DNA of 64,000 nt, taken from the NCBI GenBank assembly GCA_029204225.1, contig CM055111.1, positions 5,879,433-5,943,432 of the forward strand, read 5' to 3'. Every line of letters starts with the position of its first letter. The stretch's first letter is position 1. A model generated the notes under the pieces. The model saw nothing but the letters and a program-made list of their open reading frames with translations. It ran no database searches and was not told the DNA's origin. This document shows, piece by piece, positions 12,431-24,220 of the stretch. The position numbers and the translations under genes were made by a program. The stretch comes from Diphasiastrum complanatum (Eukaryota; Streptophyta; Lycopodiopsida; Lycopodiales; Lycopodiaceae).

Positions 12431-13822
12431 TTGTATAGATTCTAAAGAGGATGAGCCTCTGCATATCCTTAGAGGTGAAAATGAATGGGTTGAAGAAAAA
12501 GCACGGTTTCAAGCGACTCGAAAGCTATAGAGCATTAATTGAAGCATGTGAAGACTCCAAAAGTGCTAAGTGGCAATTCAAGAACAATTGCATGATTAGC
12601 CGACATCAAAATTGGATGAGAAGTGAAGTTGTAGTTCAATGGCTGAAAATCAAAGAAAGGACATTTTGGAGGAAATTATCACTCATTACAAAGCAATTCT
12701 AACCCAAATCTACTTAAATAGATTGCTTTACGTCATCTACTGGTGGAAGGAAGCTAGACATAGTTTTGGACAGGCTGAAAATTGGTCACAAATTGAGCAA
12801 AAAATAACATCTTGTCAATTTTCTATCAGTTTGAGAGAAAATAATGAGCTAAAAACCTCATTATTCAATCAAATAATTTGATGGAAATTGCTATTGGGCC
12901 TAATTTGCTAGAGAAAACAAGAAATTTAATGAAACATGAATTAGAATTGTTTCAAGAGGCCATTTTCAAAAAGTTGTAAACTACTTGATTCTAGACCACA
13001 AAAAAATCGATGTGGCAAAGGTTAGCTAGGACATTGGAGGCAATGAAACTAGATTCTTAACTTTGGTCAACACCAAAAATCTCAAAGAATGGAGTTTTAA
13101 CGAGTGGGTTGCTTTATTTCAAAACATGAAAATGCTAAATTATCAAACATTAGAATCAAAACTAATTATTAGTAAGTGTATAATATGTTCATAACAAAGT
13201 TGTGGGCAATAATTGGGTTTTGACTACTAAACACAAAAATTATCTAAGAAAGAAATAAAATGCCAAAAAGCAAAAAATAACCATACAAAAGACCTTGCTA
13301 ATTAATGATCAAAATGTCATCTTTATAGCACAATAATGCAAGTTGGAAGTTTGGAGTTTTGAAGGAAATTTTTTGGGTGCTTTTCAACTAAAATACTTGC
13401 AAAATTTTGAAGGGACCTAAAGTTTTGAAACTGAGAAATTACTTTAGAAATTGCCAATGTGAAGGTTTTGGTTTATTTTTCCTTCACAATTCATTTCTAC
13501 CCCTTATTTTTGGTCCTTTTTTTTTATCGTTTCTTGGCCGTTTGACTTCAACCGAGAGGCACCAAGAACCATATTGTTGTGATAAAATATACACAAGGAC
13601 AAAAGGATCATCTTGTTGAGTAAACATATTAGATTAGATATTTCATGTAACCATTTTAGTGGTTGAAGCGAATGTGACTAGTCCTAAAAACTGTAGTACT
13701 TTGACATATGGTGGCTGATTTAAGCTATGTAAAAGCATGGTGTAACTCATCGAAAAGGTGGACAATAAACTGTTTTATTTATTTGGCCTTGAATCAAGTA
13801 TTTTGGAGTGAAATTAAGTGTC
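12431..13822. other. Unrecognised interior between candidate primer site and gag remnant
   Basis: Short frames at 12451-12702 and 12639-12881 follow the primer site but show no known motif. The distance to the gag remnant is long for a copia leader, so an insertion or a misjudged LTR is possible. Confidence 0.3.
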
Positions 13823-13960
13823 ATGAAGATGGCTATTATGGGCAAGCTTGTAGGGGCTACAAACTATGCAGTATGGAAATTTAGAATGAATAAAAAATAA
13901 TTGATTGCAAAAGAATTATGACCAATGTGTTCACTCACATTACTGTTTCCAAGGGGACAA
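13823..13960 (+). pseudogene. Copia gag N-terminal remnant
   Basis: Starting at an ATG, the frame reads through KLVGATNYAVWKFRM and, after one in-frame stop, LIAKELWP. This is the signature start of plant copia gag: a G-x-N-Y-x-x-W-K-x-x-M block followed by a short spacer and L-W. Nothing recognisable follows, so only the first 40 or so codons survive. Confidence 0.65.
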
Positions 13961-15915
13961 CACCGTTGATGATAAGCGTGACTTTTAGTTTAAGCTTCAC
14001 ATTCATTTTGGTACAAGTTTTTTTCAATAAAGGTTTGAAAGTTTTTGTTCATCCTTAAAATTTACCATTGACAAAGCCTAAGCTTGATAGTGTACAAGCA
14101 AAATATGAAAAAAGTAGTCCTAATAGTTTTGGCAAGTCAACCAGTCCTTGGGAAAGACTCACAAACAACACCATGCTGCATAGAAGAATGTTGGAGATAT
14201 AGCTACGTGTATGTGGTGCATCCATTTGGGGCAGATCTATCTTGCATTAGAATCTGATGATCATTTTGGGTAAAATTCTGTTTGGAGCATTGGACTCCTG
14301 CATGTATTCATCTTGGCCCATGGAACCACACTATAAAGTTGGATTTCACACTAACACTCTTGACGTGTCCAATCTTCTGTAATGTGGTTTATATTATCTT
14401 TATTCATTGCAAAGGCATACTTCAAGAAAGCCCAAGCTAAGCTGCAAATATAGAGGAGTTGACCTATTGGATTTTTTTGAGGTGGTCCAACCAATGTTTC
14501 GGTTGGTGATTGTGAGTTTGTGACAAAAGGGGGGAAATATTGCTCTGCTAATTTCACAGTCCAAGAGCGAACCCCTTTATGTACCTAGTTCAGAAAATGT
14601 TGCCGCTAGTTGGCATCATTCTTTTTCACCTCAAGGTCTGGAGTTTGATTCTACATGTGAAGAAAAACAGTATATACCTAGAAATATCTGTTTCAAAAGG
14701 CGATTTTAATGAGAAGAATTCTGCTTCATTCCAAAGAGGAGCATCAGGATTTCCTTAAGGTGGTATCAATAATCAGGATGTTGCACATAATGCATGCATC
14801 TTCCTTTCACCAGGAGATCATCAAGAAAGTCTGCAAGACATTCATCTTGCTGTCTTCATGTCATACTTATTCACACTACACTCTATAAAACAACTAAACA
14901 CCAACTACATAGCGGCCAAACATCAAGAAATATGTGTATTACGATAGAATGAAATTGGGACTTAGCTTTCAAAAACTTCAAACACTCATGCTTTCAGACT
15001 AGGTCACAATCTCCTAGATAAAGTGGTAAATATAGCATCATGAAATAGTGAAACGGTGGTTGCCTATATCTAGGACCATAGGTGAATGCCTGTTAACTAT
15101 GGAAGTGCATTGGCTTGACTGATTATAGCTCACAATCACAAAGAAAATTTTTAGACTGCTTCAACATGCAATTTCTCAAAATTTTATATTTACTATTATC
15201 ATTTTAGTGGCATATCCTCTGTTAGATGAGTGTAACCAGGCCAACTTTCTGTCAACTCATTTGTTTTTACACAATGGTGGATAGGGCAAGGCACAAAAAT
15301 TTATGATAATCTATACTTGACTTCATTATGCTTCTGAGTCAACTGTATAATGCAAAGTGGCTAAAGTTGACTGAGATTAATGCTTTTGAGCATAATATTA
15401 TCTCATTTTGTGGAGTTGGTGTTTGTTTCACTTAAGGGTACTCGACTAAAGTTAACCAAGATTCATGTTTCTGATCATAGTATTATCTTATTGTCTGGAG
15501 TTGGTGTTTGTTTTACTCAAAGATTTGACGTAGCTATAGAAAGCCATTTATTATCATGATTGTTTTGGCAATGATGGTGATGGTGATGTTGAGCAACAAA
15601 ATCTATGTACAACTCTTATTTCGTATGGCTTAGATATCGCATCTCTTGAGGACCTGTATTGCACCTCTTGCCCCTTTGCTCTATTTGACTTTTGCCTAGT
15701 TTTCTATAAATTATGTCACATCAAAAGTTCTCTTTGGCTATTAACAGCCCTGAAGAAGTTAAATTTGCCAAGTCTTCTCTAGTTGTTGCTAATGAATGTT
15801 AAGTTAAACCCTCAAGTTGGAAAATTCTCGCCTATCAGCAGGGATTAGACAGAACGAATCTTATCTTCAACTACAAAGCTCTCAGAGCAGAGACACCAAT
15901 TAATCCGAGGTTCAG
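13961..15915. other. No gene recognised
   Basis: About 2 kb without coding motifs, terminal repeats or RNA genes that I can identify. Confidence 0.5.
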
Positions 15916-15985
15916 TAAAGGGAAAGAACCAATGGAAGTTGAAGAGCATGAAAAATTCGCCGAAGAACTCAATGAATTGGGTTGG
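15916..15985 (+). pseudogene. Stray gypsy gag fragment
   Basis: The peptide KGKEPMEVEEHEKFAEELNEL is encoded here, cut short of the full gag. It matches the acidic N-terminal block of gypsy elements A and B (KGKEPMEVEEQEQFAEELDEL) at amino-acid and DNA level. Similarity begins and ends abruptly over about 65 bp. The surroundings show no LTR or leader of that family. Confidence 0.7.
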
Positions 15986-17145
15986 TTCCTTCCCTTTACT
16001 TCCACTTTTACCATATCTGCTGGCACAGCTGTTAGTGAGGCTTTATGTCTTTTCTATGGAATGGACATGCTGTCTGTCAGCAATAAAGATGACTTCATCC
16101 CCTCCAGCAGAACCTTGGAGTCCTGCAGATATTTTTCTTTGGCTGGGCATCAACTATAGTCTCTTTCTCTCTTTTACCAGTTGTCAGCTCTCTTGTTGCA
16201 GCTCAACAAAAAATCTCTCAGCTGCTACATTAGTTATCCAATTCATGAAAACAGCCAGAACACTTGCATGTCTTCAAGTCCATACAGATCAGTCCATACA
16301 GAAAGGACTGGCGTGGCAATTCTCCTTGCATTTCTTTTGAGCATAGAATTTGAGCTATGCTACCTTCTTCCTCATACAATCCTGTAATTAATCTTGCTGC
16401 TTCATCTCCAAGAATACCTCATCAAGCTCCTAACAGCGTTGTCCCTACTTGTCTCCACCAATACCCTCAGCCACATGTGTTGTTACTGTTCGGAGCAATG
16501 CTTTCATACATGGAGAGGATTACCATACCACTTGAGAAGAAAAGATCCTTCAGAAAATGCTACAATTACTAGCTGTTATTCATGCAAAACTTATATATCA
16601 ACGCATAAAGTGTCAATCAAGACTGATTTTTCCTTATCCACCTCATAGAAGTGATATTACTGCACACAGTTATATCTGACCTCAAAGCATTAGCGTTCAT
16701 TGCAGAAATTGAAGGTTCATAAAATTCATGGAGACAGTAAACTTTTTTGCAGGGTATTCGCATGGGTAGCAACCCAAGCAAGCAAGCTTTCAATCTGTAC
16801 CACAAAGAACTTACAAGCATGAGCAATGCCAAAGTGGAAGCAGCAAGTAGAAGCCAATCATAGTTCAGAGTCGCTAATGGCAGTTTTCTTTAAATTGCAC
16901 AGTTTCATATATATTTCCCTAATCCGCAAGTGAATGACCCCATTTTGTGGATTATCTCTGCATATAAACCGTTGGCGATCTTACACTTCATGCCAAGTGA
17001 ATAAACATAACCACTTTGTAATTGTCTCTAGCTGGATTTTTGGGCCTTTTCGGAAGCTAAAGTATATCTCATACTTTAGCTCCCAATTTGCTGCCTGTTT
17101 TACAATTTCCCCATATCTTCTAATAACCTGTGTGCACACAAACAC

Positions 17146-17147
<2 letters not shown>
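15986..17147. other. No gene recognised
   Basis: This is intergenic sequence leading into the (GA)n tract. Several short overlapping frames around 15932-16650 have no family resemblance. Confidence 0.5.

Positions 17148-17204
<57 letters not shown>
17148..17204 (+). repeat. (GA)n microsatellite, left half
   Basis: This GA run ends exactly where gypsy element A begins and resumes exactly where it ends (22057). The two halves were one tract before insertion. Confidence 0.97.
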
Positions 17205-17206
<2 letters not shown>

Positions 17207-17562
17207 TTACGAGCTCGTAACCAGTGCCGAACCCTAGAGAACACAGATAGGTCAGATACCACAGTCAGGGTCGGGTCCAGCGTACATGACCAACAGGGCA
17301 AGACAGTGTGAGTAGTGTGCCCCAGCACGGTCCATAGCCATGGCGGGCCTAACACAGCCTAGGGACCCTGTCAGCAGGATAGGGCCCCCAGTTGGGTCCC
17401 GACGTGCAGTCGGCCACGTCAGTGCCACGTGGCCGACACTTGGCAGTCGCATGCTACCAGTCCTCACACTGGGCTAGGAGGGGCTTACTCTATATCAGGG
17501 AGTAGGCAAGGTTGGGTGGATCAGTTAGTGTTTGCCCTACTATGGTGTTAGGATCTATTACA
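17205..17562 (+). repeat. Element A 5' LTR
   Basis: It begins TGTTACGAGCTCGTAAC, which contains a 16-bp perfect palindrome (17206-17221), and ends GGATCTATTACA. A TATA-like CTATATC lies near 17490. It lacks the final 7 bp (CGTTACA) present in the LTRs of element B. Confidence 0.96.
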
Positions 17563-17563
17563 C

Positions 17564-17576
17564 TGGTATCAGAGCC
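17564..17576 (+). promoter_or_regulatory. Element A primer-binding site
   Basis: TGGTATCAGAGCC, one base after the LTR, matches the initiator Met-tRNA priming site. Confidence 0.93.
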
Positions 17577-18334
17577 ATCTCCATCCTAGGGAGTTAGGAG
17601 CAGCAGTAGAGAAAGCTATCAGAAGATAGGAAGTGTTTCTCAGATTCTCAGAGAGGAATAGAGGAGGAGGATCGCTGTAGGAGCAGCCTTCAAACTTCTG
17701 ATTTTCACTGAGAAATCACAGTAGCAAGGAGTCAGATTCCAAGTGTAGGTAACTCGCTGGAAAAACAGCTGTTTCTCACTGAGTTCAGAGGATTCTCTAT
17801 AGTTTTCCCAGCAAAATTAGAGTAGGAAGAAGCCAGCACCTCCATCGCTGTACAGTCAGAGACCTGCATTTGATTTCCAGGGAAAAATTTACTGGTTTTC
17901 AGCGAGTTTGAAGCCAAAAAAGAGGAGTAGGGCCAGCGCTGCCAGTGCTTCTGAAAATCTGGTTTTTGGACAAGTTTTCGGGCCCCAACGTCAGAGATTT
18001 GGAGCAAGAGGATTCCCACCAGATCAGCGAGCAGGAGACTTCTGAAATTTCAGAATTCAGAAGGGGTTTTGGACTTCAGATTTGCCATTTTGTGGACAAA
18101 TTGAGATGCTGTTAGACCAGCGAGGGGGAATAGCAAAAGTTTCAGATCTTGTTGCATATTTTCCAACCTCAAATCAGATTGAGAAAGAAGCTGAGAAGGA
18201 CTTTTCTGTATTCTCTCTGTGGAAGTACAGTTCTCAGAAAGAGCTAAGTTTCCTTTCCCTTGTACAGTTGTAAATTAGTCTTTTAGACTTTTTTTTCCTT
18301 CAGAAGTTAAGGTAGCTCTCTTTCAGTTCCGAAG

Positions 18335-19021
18335 ATGACCACTCCTCAGGGACCTGATCAACCCCCGGAGAGAGGCTTCGACGAACTTGAAACAGAAGCC
18401 TTGGCTTACACAAAAGGGAAGGAACCCATGGAAGTAGAAGAACAGGAGCAGTTCGCCGAAGAACTCGACGAACTGGTTACCAAGGAGCAGTTCCTCCAAT
18501 TGGTAACAGAAGTGGATGAACTGAAGTTGGTATTAGCCAATTTCAAGTCCAGTGTGGACGATTCGTTCGCTGAACTCAAAAACTTGATTTTGAGTTCCGC
18601 GAAAGGAAGCCTTCCCTCCACTTCTCAGTTATCCCCTTCTCCACTTCCATCAGTTTCGGGTGAGACTTTACGGTCTCACCCCAGTGTTTTTAAAGATTTA
18701 AAACCTCCTACTTTTAATGGGGAAGAGAAGGATAGAAATGCAGATATTCTACAAACCTTCCTCAGCAAATGGAAGAACATTCATGCTCTTAAACAGATTC
18801 CTGACCATTTGCAAGCAATTGAGGCCAGTCTTTCTTTAGGGCCTATGGCCTATAAGTGGTGGTTAAATCTCCAGGAGACTGGGCAGACTCCCCGGTCATG
18901 GAAAGCTTTCGAAGAAGCTTTCCTAAGAGAATTTCTACCAGAAAATGAATTGGATAGAGCCTGGGAAGCCTGGGAAAGAACAGTAATGGATAAATCCCTC
19001 ATCCAATATATCAGAAAATGA
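18335..19021 (+). pseudogene. Element A gag, truncated
   Basis: The frame starts at ATG with MTTPQGPDQPPERGFDELE, has an acidic and probably coiled segment (residues 30-70), a Ser/Pro-rich linker, and the capsid-like region ending LDRAWEAWERTVMDKSLI. This is followed within a few codons by a stop. The stop is created by a 73-bp out-of-frame tandem duplication (18941-19013, then from 19014) joined at about 19072 to RT sequence. The start is chosen because element B begins identically at 37229. The leader between the primer site and this ATG is about 760 bp and differs in its middle from that of element B. Confidence 0.93.
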
Positions 19022-19072
19022 ACTGGATAGAGCCTGGGAAGCCTGGGAAAGAACAGTAATCGATAAATCCCT

Positions 19073-21687
19073 ATCATCAACTCCGTACAAAATCGGAAGA
19101 TGTCTCGAAAACAGCTTTTAGGACTCGTCACGGTCATTATGAGTTTAAGGTGATGCCATTTGGGCTCACAAATGCTCCAGCTACCTTTATGACCTTGATG
19201 AACAGTGTCCTCAGACCATACTTGGGTAAGTTTGTAGTCGTATTTTTAGATGACATCCTCGTCTACAGCAAAACGAGGAAGGAGCATCTAAAACACCTCA
19301 GAAAGGTGTTTCGACTGCTCAGAAAGCATTAGCTTTATGCTAAACAATCCAAGTGTGAATTCTTCGTTGAAGAAGTAGCATATTTGGGTCACATTATCTC
19401 TTCAGATGGGATTAAGATGGACCCAAATGAGGTTAAAGCCATACTCAGTTGGCTGAGACCTCAGAATATTTTGGAACTTCAAATCTTTCTTGGTCTGGCG
19501 GGATATTACAGATGATTTGTCAAGGAATATGATCAGATAGCAGTCCCTATGGCAAATCTCCTTAAGGGGAAGGGAAAGGAGTTCATTTGGAAGTCCGCAC
19601 AACAGGAGAGCTTTGATGCTCTCAAAACAGCCTTAGCTACAGCACCAGTTTTAAAAGTCGTCGACCCCAATCAGCCATTTGTGGTCGAAACAGATGCTAG
19701 CGACTTTGCAGTAGGTGCTGTGCTAACTCAGGGTGGACGACCAGTTGCGTTCGAGAGTAAAAAACTCGAGCCAGCTCAGACTAGGTACAGTGCCTAGGAA
19801 AAGGAACTCTTTTCTATAGTCCATGCCCTTAAGACTTGGAGGCATTATTTGTATGGTGCCAACTTTGAGGTCCTGACAGACCATGAGAGTCTCAGATACC
19901 TTTGCAATCAACCTGAGCTTAGAGGTCGGAAAGCTCGTTGGGCAGAGTTGATGCAAGAGTTTGACATGTCTATCAGATATAGGCGTGGAAAATTCAATAC
20001 AGTAGCAGATGCCCTTAGCAGAATGCCTATGATAAACGAACTGAGTTTTACTCAGATTCGTAATGAGTTACTCGAGTCCTTGAGAGGGACATGCCAGCAT
20101 GATGCATTCTTCTATATTATCTGGAACTCAGTCCAGAACAGACAGTTACAGACTCCAGAACCAGTTCCCGGGGCTGGTGCCAGTTCATCCAAGAATACGG
20201 CAGCTTCCGTTGAGGATGATGATGAGTCCGAGTATACGTCGTCAGATGACGTTGAGGATTCTGAGCCTGTATTACCCAAGCAAACCCCAGTGGTTGAGGG
20301 TCAGTTGACTCAAGGATTCAAATGGAAACAGTATTCCATTCAGGATGAGTACTTGCTCTATAGAGATAGAGTATGTGTCCCCAATTCAGAGGATTATAGG
20401 CAGCAGGTCCTATATGAATGTCATGACAATCCTAGTGCGGGACACCCAGGCATACAGAAGACCTATGAGCTTCTTCGTAGGCAATTTTTCTGGACCAGTA
20501 TGAAAAAGGACGTCCACCAGTATGTAACCAGTTGCCAGAAATGTCAAGTAAATAAAGCAGAGCGTTTAAAGGCAGGAGGGTTGTTGCATCCCTTAGAAAT
20601 ACCAGCTGGTAAATGGGAGAGTATCTCCATGGATTTTATAGTAGGCCTGCCTAAAACCCAAAAGGGTAATGACGCTATATGGGTCACAGTTGACCGTCTG
20701 ACCAAAATGGCTCATTTCATTCCGACCAAAACAACCGTAAGAGCTCCAGAGTTAGCGAGGTTGTTTGTAGACGGGCTATTTAAATTGTACGGTCTACCTT
20801 CCGGCATAGTCAGCGACCGGGACAGTAAGTTTACTGGAAATTTTTGGAGGGCAGTATTCCATCATCTCCATACTAAACTTAATATGAGTACCACCGACCA
20901 TCCACAGACGGACGGTCAAACAGAAAGGGTAAATCAAGTGCTGGAGGATATGCTTCGTGCATACGTCAGCAAGAAGCAGACTAATTGGGAGGAGTATCTC
21001 TCGATATTAGAGTTTGCTTACAACAGTACCAAACATTCAGCTACGGGATACAGCCCATTTATGCTGATGTACGGTTTTCAGCCACGCTCACCCACAGCTG
21101 TAGGGTTTAAACAAGAAAAAGTTGAAGCAGCCAGAAACTCTTTAGAGGACCTAAACCAGATGATAGAACATACTAAGCGTAGCATTAGACAATCCCAGGA
21201 TCGAGCCAGGCATTATGCAGATCCACACAGACGGGATGTGCAGTTCTCCACTGGTGAGAAAGTCTACTTGAGAGTCCCAGTTGACTCTAAAACCCTCAAA
21301 TCAGGAGTGTGTGCTAAGTTGTCTCCAAGGTATTGTGGTCCCTTTACCATCAGTAGGAGACTAGGCGAGGTCACCTATGAACTAGAACTCCCACACAGCA
21401 GTAAGGTTTTTCCAGTCTTTCATGTAAGTCAGTTACGAAAAGCCTTAACCAGATCAGACAATCTGGTAGGGGACAGTGTTCTAGTTCTCCCATTGGATCC
21501 TCAACAACCTCCACATGAACCAGAGGAGATTCTTGATAGTAGAGAGACGCAGACTCGTCATACTCTATACCGAGAATATCTGGTTAAGTGGAATGATCAG
21601 CCTGTTGAGAATGCCACTTGGGAAAGAGGCAGCGTCCTTCGCAAGATTTTTCCAGATTTTGTCTTAGAGGACCAAGACGGTTCTTAA
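19073..21687 (+). pseudogene. Element A pol: RT fragment, RNase H, integrase, chromodomain
   Basis: The fragment enters in mid-RT and keeps [13 protein letters not shown] and the catalytic FLDDILVYS. RNase H ([32 protein letters not shown]) and an acidic linker follow. The integrase has an H2C2 motif ([10 protein letters not shown]...CQKCQ), a D,D,E core ([36 protein letters not shown]) and a C-terminal chromodomain ([16 protein letters not shown]). In-frame stops occur at about 19330, 19515 and 19795, each where element B has a sense codon. From 19849 to 21687 the frame is open. The protein would act in retrotransposon particles and the nucleus; the chromodomain is known to guide chromovirus integration. 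Confidence 0.95.
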
Positions 21688-21698
21688 GGGGGAGGGAG
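21686..21698 (+). promoter_or_regulatory. Element A polypurine tract
   Basis: AAGGGGGAGGGAG lies directly upstream of the 3' LTR and overlaps the pol stop codon. Confidence 0.9.
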
Positions 21699-22049
21699 TG
21701 TTACGAGCTCGTAACCAGTGCCGAACCCTAGAGAACACAGATAGGTCAGATACCACAGTAAGGGTCGGGTCCAGCGTACATGACCAACAGGGCAAGACAG
21801 TGTGAGTAGTGTGCCCCAGCACGGTCCATAGCCATGGCAGGCCTAACACAGCCTAGGGACCCTGTCAGCAGGATAGGGCCCCCAGTTGGGTCCCGATGTG
21901 CAGTCGGCCACGCCAGTGCCACGTGGCCGACACTTGGCAGTAGCATGCTACCAGTCCTCACACTGGGCTAGGAGGGGCTTACTCTATATCAGGGAGTAGG
22001 CAAGGTTGGGTGGATCAATTAGTGTTTGCCCTACTGTGGTGTTAGGATC

Positions 22050-22056
<7 letters not shown>
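21699..22056 (+). repeat. Element A 3' LTR
   Basis: 358 bp with the same termini as the 5' LTR and about 7 substitutions, several of them C/T or G/A. Confidence 0.96.

Positions 22057-22129
<73 letters not shown>
22057..22129 (+). repeat. (GA)n microsatellite, right half
   Basis: Continuation of the tract at 17148-17204; its first five bases GAGAG form the target duplication. Confidence 0.97.
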
Positions 22130-22133
<4 letters not shown>

Positions 22134-23167
22134 TTATTAATGTCTTTTCCATGCCAAGCGGCATATAAGACTAGTAAATATGCATGCCAAGTGTGCGGTA
22201 TCAGTGGGAGTGTATGGAAGCGTCTCCAAAATCGTACCGAAAGAAGATAACATAACTGAATACTGTGAACTGAAATGAGTATAATGCTGCTAGATATACA
22301 AAGTGAGGTATAACAATCTCAATATCAATATCATCATGATCTGCTGGTGAGGAAGAAGGATGTATGCGAGCTGCTGCATGTGAACACGGATCTGGCCCAA
22401 TGTGAATCTGAAGCTGTGTGATAATCCTGAGTCCAAATATTTTGGCAAAACTGGGAACCCTGCTATGTCTAGCTCAATGAAATGAGTCGGGTAATAATCA
22501 GGCTTAACCCCCAACTAGTGTCGCCATGTAAGATCAAGATATTCCCAATATAAAAAGTGTCTGATATACTGATGAGTACCCGAAGGAAGATCTGTAATAG
22601 AGATACCAAATGACTCGAGGAGGAGGTAGGATGCTTGAGAAAACCATGATAGCTTGTAGCCCTGATCATAAAGATAATATGAAGAAGAAAGTGCTATTTG
22701 TGTATATCTCCCCTTTTCATCTAGAAGTGCTTGAACTCTCTAAATATATCCTGGTATACTGGCATGTATAGGGGGCTGAATATGTATTTGGGTGCACATA
22801 TAAGCATGGGGTGAGAAAATGGCTTGGGGGGGGGTGGTGGGAGGTGACCAATAGCGAAAGAGAGGAAAAAGTGATCATAGAGAGTACTGGGAGAGATGGT
22901 GGCCCCATGAAATCAACGACACTATGACTGCCACTAGGTATATTTGCTAGAATTTGGCCAACAAGTTAAGCCATTGTAAATGGCAACTCATGGGCTTTGC
23001 CAAACTATAATAAGTACTCACCACATGGGGTCATAGGTCCTAACTATCCTCGGAATCCTCGTAACTCTCACCCCATCATTGTGAAGGCCATGAACACGGA
23101 GCTGGTCGGTCATGTTGTGAAACGCTAACTGTTGTGAAGATGTTTTGGCATTAAAATCCCAATAGCG

Positions 23168-23214
<47 letters not shown>

Positions 23215-23345
23215 TATTAATGTGTTTGAAATACCAAAAGATACATAAGACTCGAAGTACATGTCAAGTGTGTTTTTTAATCCAATGGGAGCGTAAATGT
23301 CTCCATGAGAAATTGATGAAACGGATACATGAATCAAAATACTGC
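22130..23345. repeat. Direct repeat pair of a (GA)n-headed family
   Basis: After the GA tract ending at 22129 comes CTTTATTAATGT and about 130 bp of sequence. The same arrangement recurs about 1 kb later: GA tract 23171-23211, then CTTTATTAATGT and a diverged copy up to about 23345. The spacer contains no recognisable gene. The (GA)n tract appears to be part of the repeat rather than a chance neighbour. Confidence 0.7.
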
Positions 23346-24215
23346 TATGATAACTGTGTAAATGCTATAAAAATCTGGCAAAAAAGGATGTGATAGTAGC
23401 AGTAGCAACTGCTATGATGATGATGATATCGTGCTGTTGTGTGTGTGAGCGTGCCAGCCGATGAGTCCCTCTACTGGCTGTATGTCTCAGCGTCCGCGAC
23501 ACTGCCTCTGGTCATGGTGCCAAGAGAGTTCTCTGCATGGAGACCACAAGAAGGCCCAACAAGCCTTATCCACAAACAGGTTACATGAAAAAATTTCTAG
23601 ACAACCTGAAAAAATAAAATGTACGGCATTGTGCTAAACAAATCAGGCCAAAACCAGTTTCCCAAGAGAAACTTCCATAATTCGTTAGCGTTTTTCCCAA
23701 CAACTTGAAACAAAAGTTACAAAACATAAAAATATGTTAAGGAATCCAGCTAGAGCTAATTTTCCAAGAACAACTTCAGTACTAGTTTTTCCCAGAAAAT
23801 TGAAACACAAGTCTCAAAAATGTAAAAATAGCTAGAACAATTTAAATGCAGTAACAGCTGTTGGTCGGCAGGCATCCGGAACCTGGCAGTGAGTCGTGGT
23901 AATGGTCCTCGCAATGGCAATTAACTACTATGTTATGGTGAAGGATTGCATACTTTGGCAGTACCCACCTCTTATGCAGGTAAAATTTTCACAAGTTCAA
24001 CCTCGAATAGCAATGGTTGTTTGAGATTATTCAACATTCTTCGTTGAGCAGCACTAGAAGTTGGATGAGGCAAGATGTCCCCGTTCACCCATCCAAGTTG
24101 AGGTCTGACAAGTATTCGTCGTCTCCCTCCCAGTTGCATTCCTTCCATCCCTAGTTCCACAGCCTTTGGTACCTGGTGACACAATAACTGCACAAATTTA
24201 GTATCTGCCAATGTA
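23346..24215. other. No gene recognised
   Basis: No coding or repeat signal that I can name between the (GA)n-headed repeat and the copia X target duplication. Confidence 0.5.
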
Positions 24216-24220
24216 TGTTC

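Larger units (their letters stand above)
17205..22056 (+). mobile_element. Ty3/gypsy chromovirus element A (defective, nested in (GA)n)
   Basis: Element with two 358-bp LTRs, primer site, gag, partial pol with chromodomain, polypurine tract and a 5-bp target duplication GAGAG on each side. The LTRs differ at 7 positions that I count by eye (about 2%). Relative to element B it lacks the end of gag, the zinc knuckle, the protease and the first part of RT. It also has at least three in-frame stops in RT and RNase H. It can only be mobilised in trans, if at all. Confidence 0.96.

Noticed and set aside
14351-14557. 68-codon minus-strand frame
   Set aside because: Isolated frame in AT-rich sequence without family resemblance or splice context.
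17252-17467. 71-codon minus-strand frame (MRTGSM...) conserved in several gypsy LTR copies
   Set aside because: Its conservation is explained by the recent common origin of the LTRs; there is no sign of independent selection.
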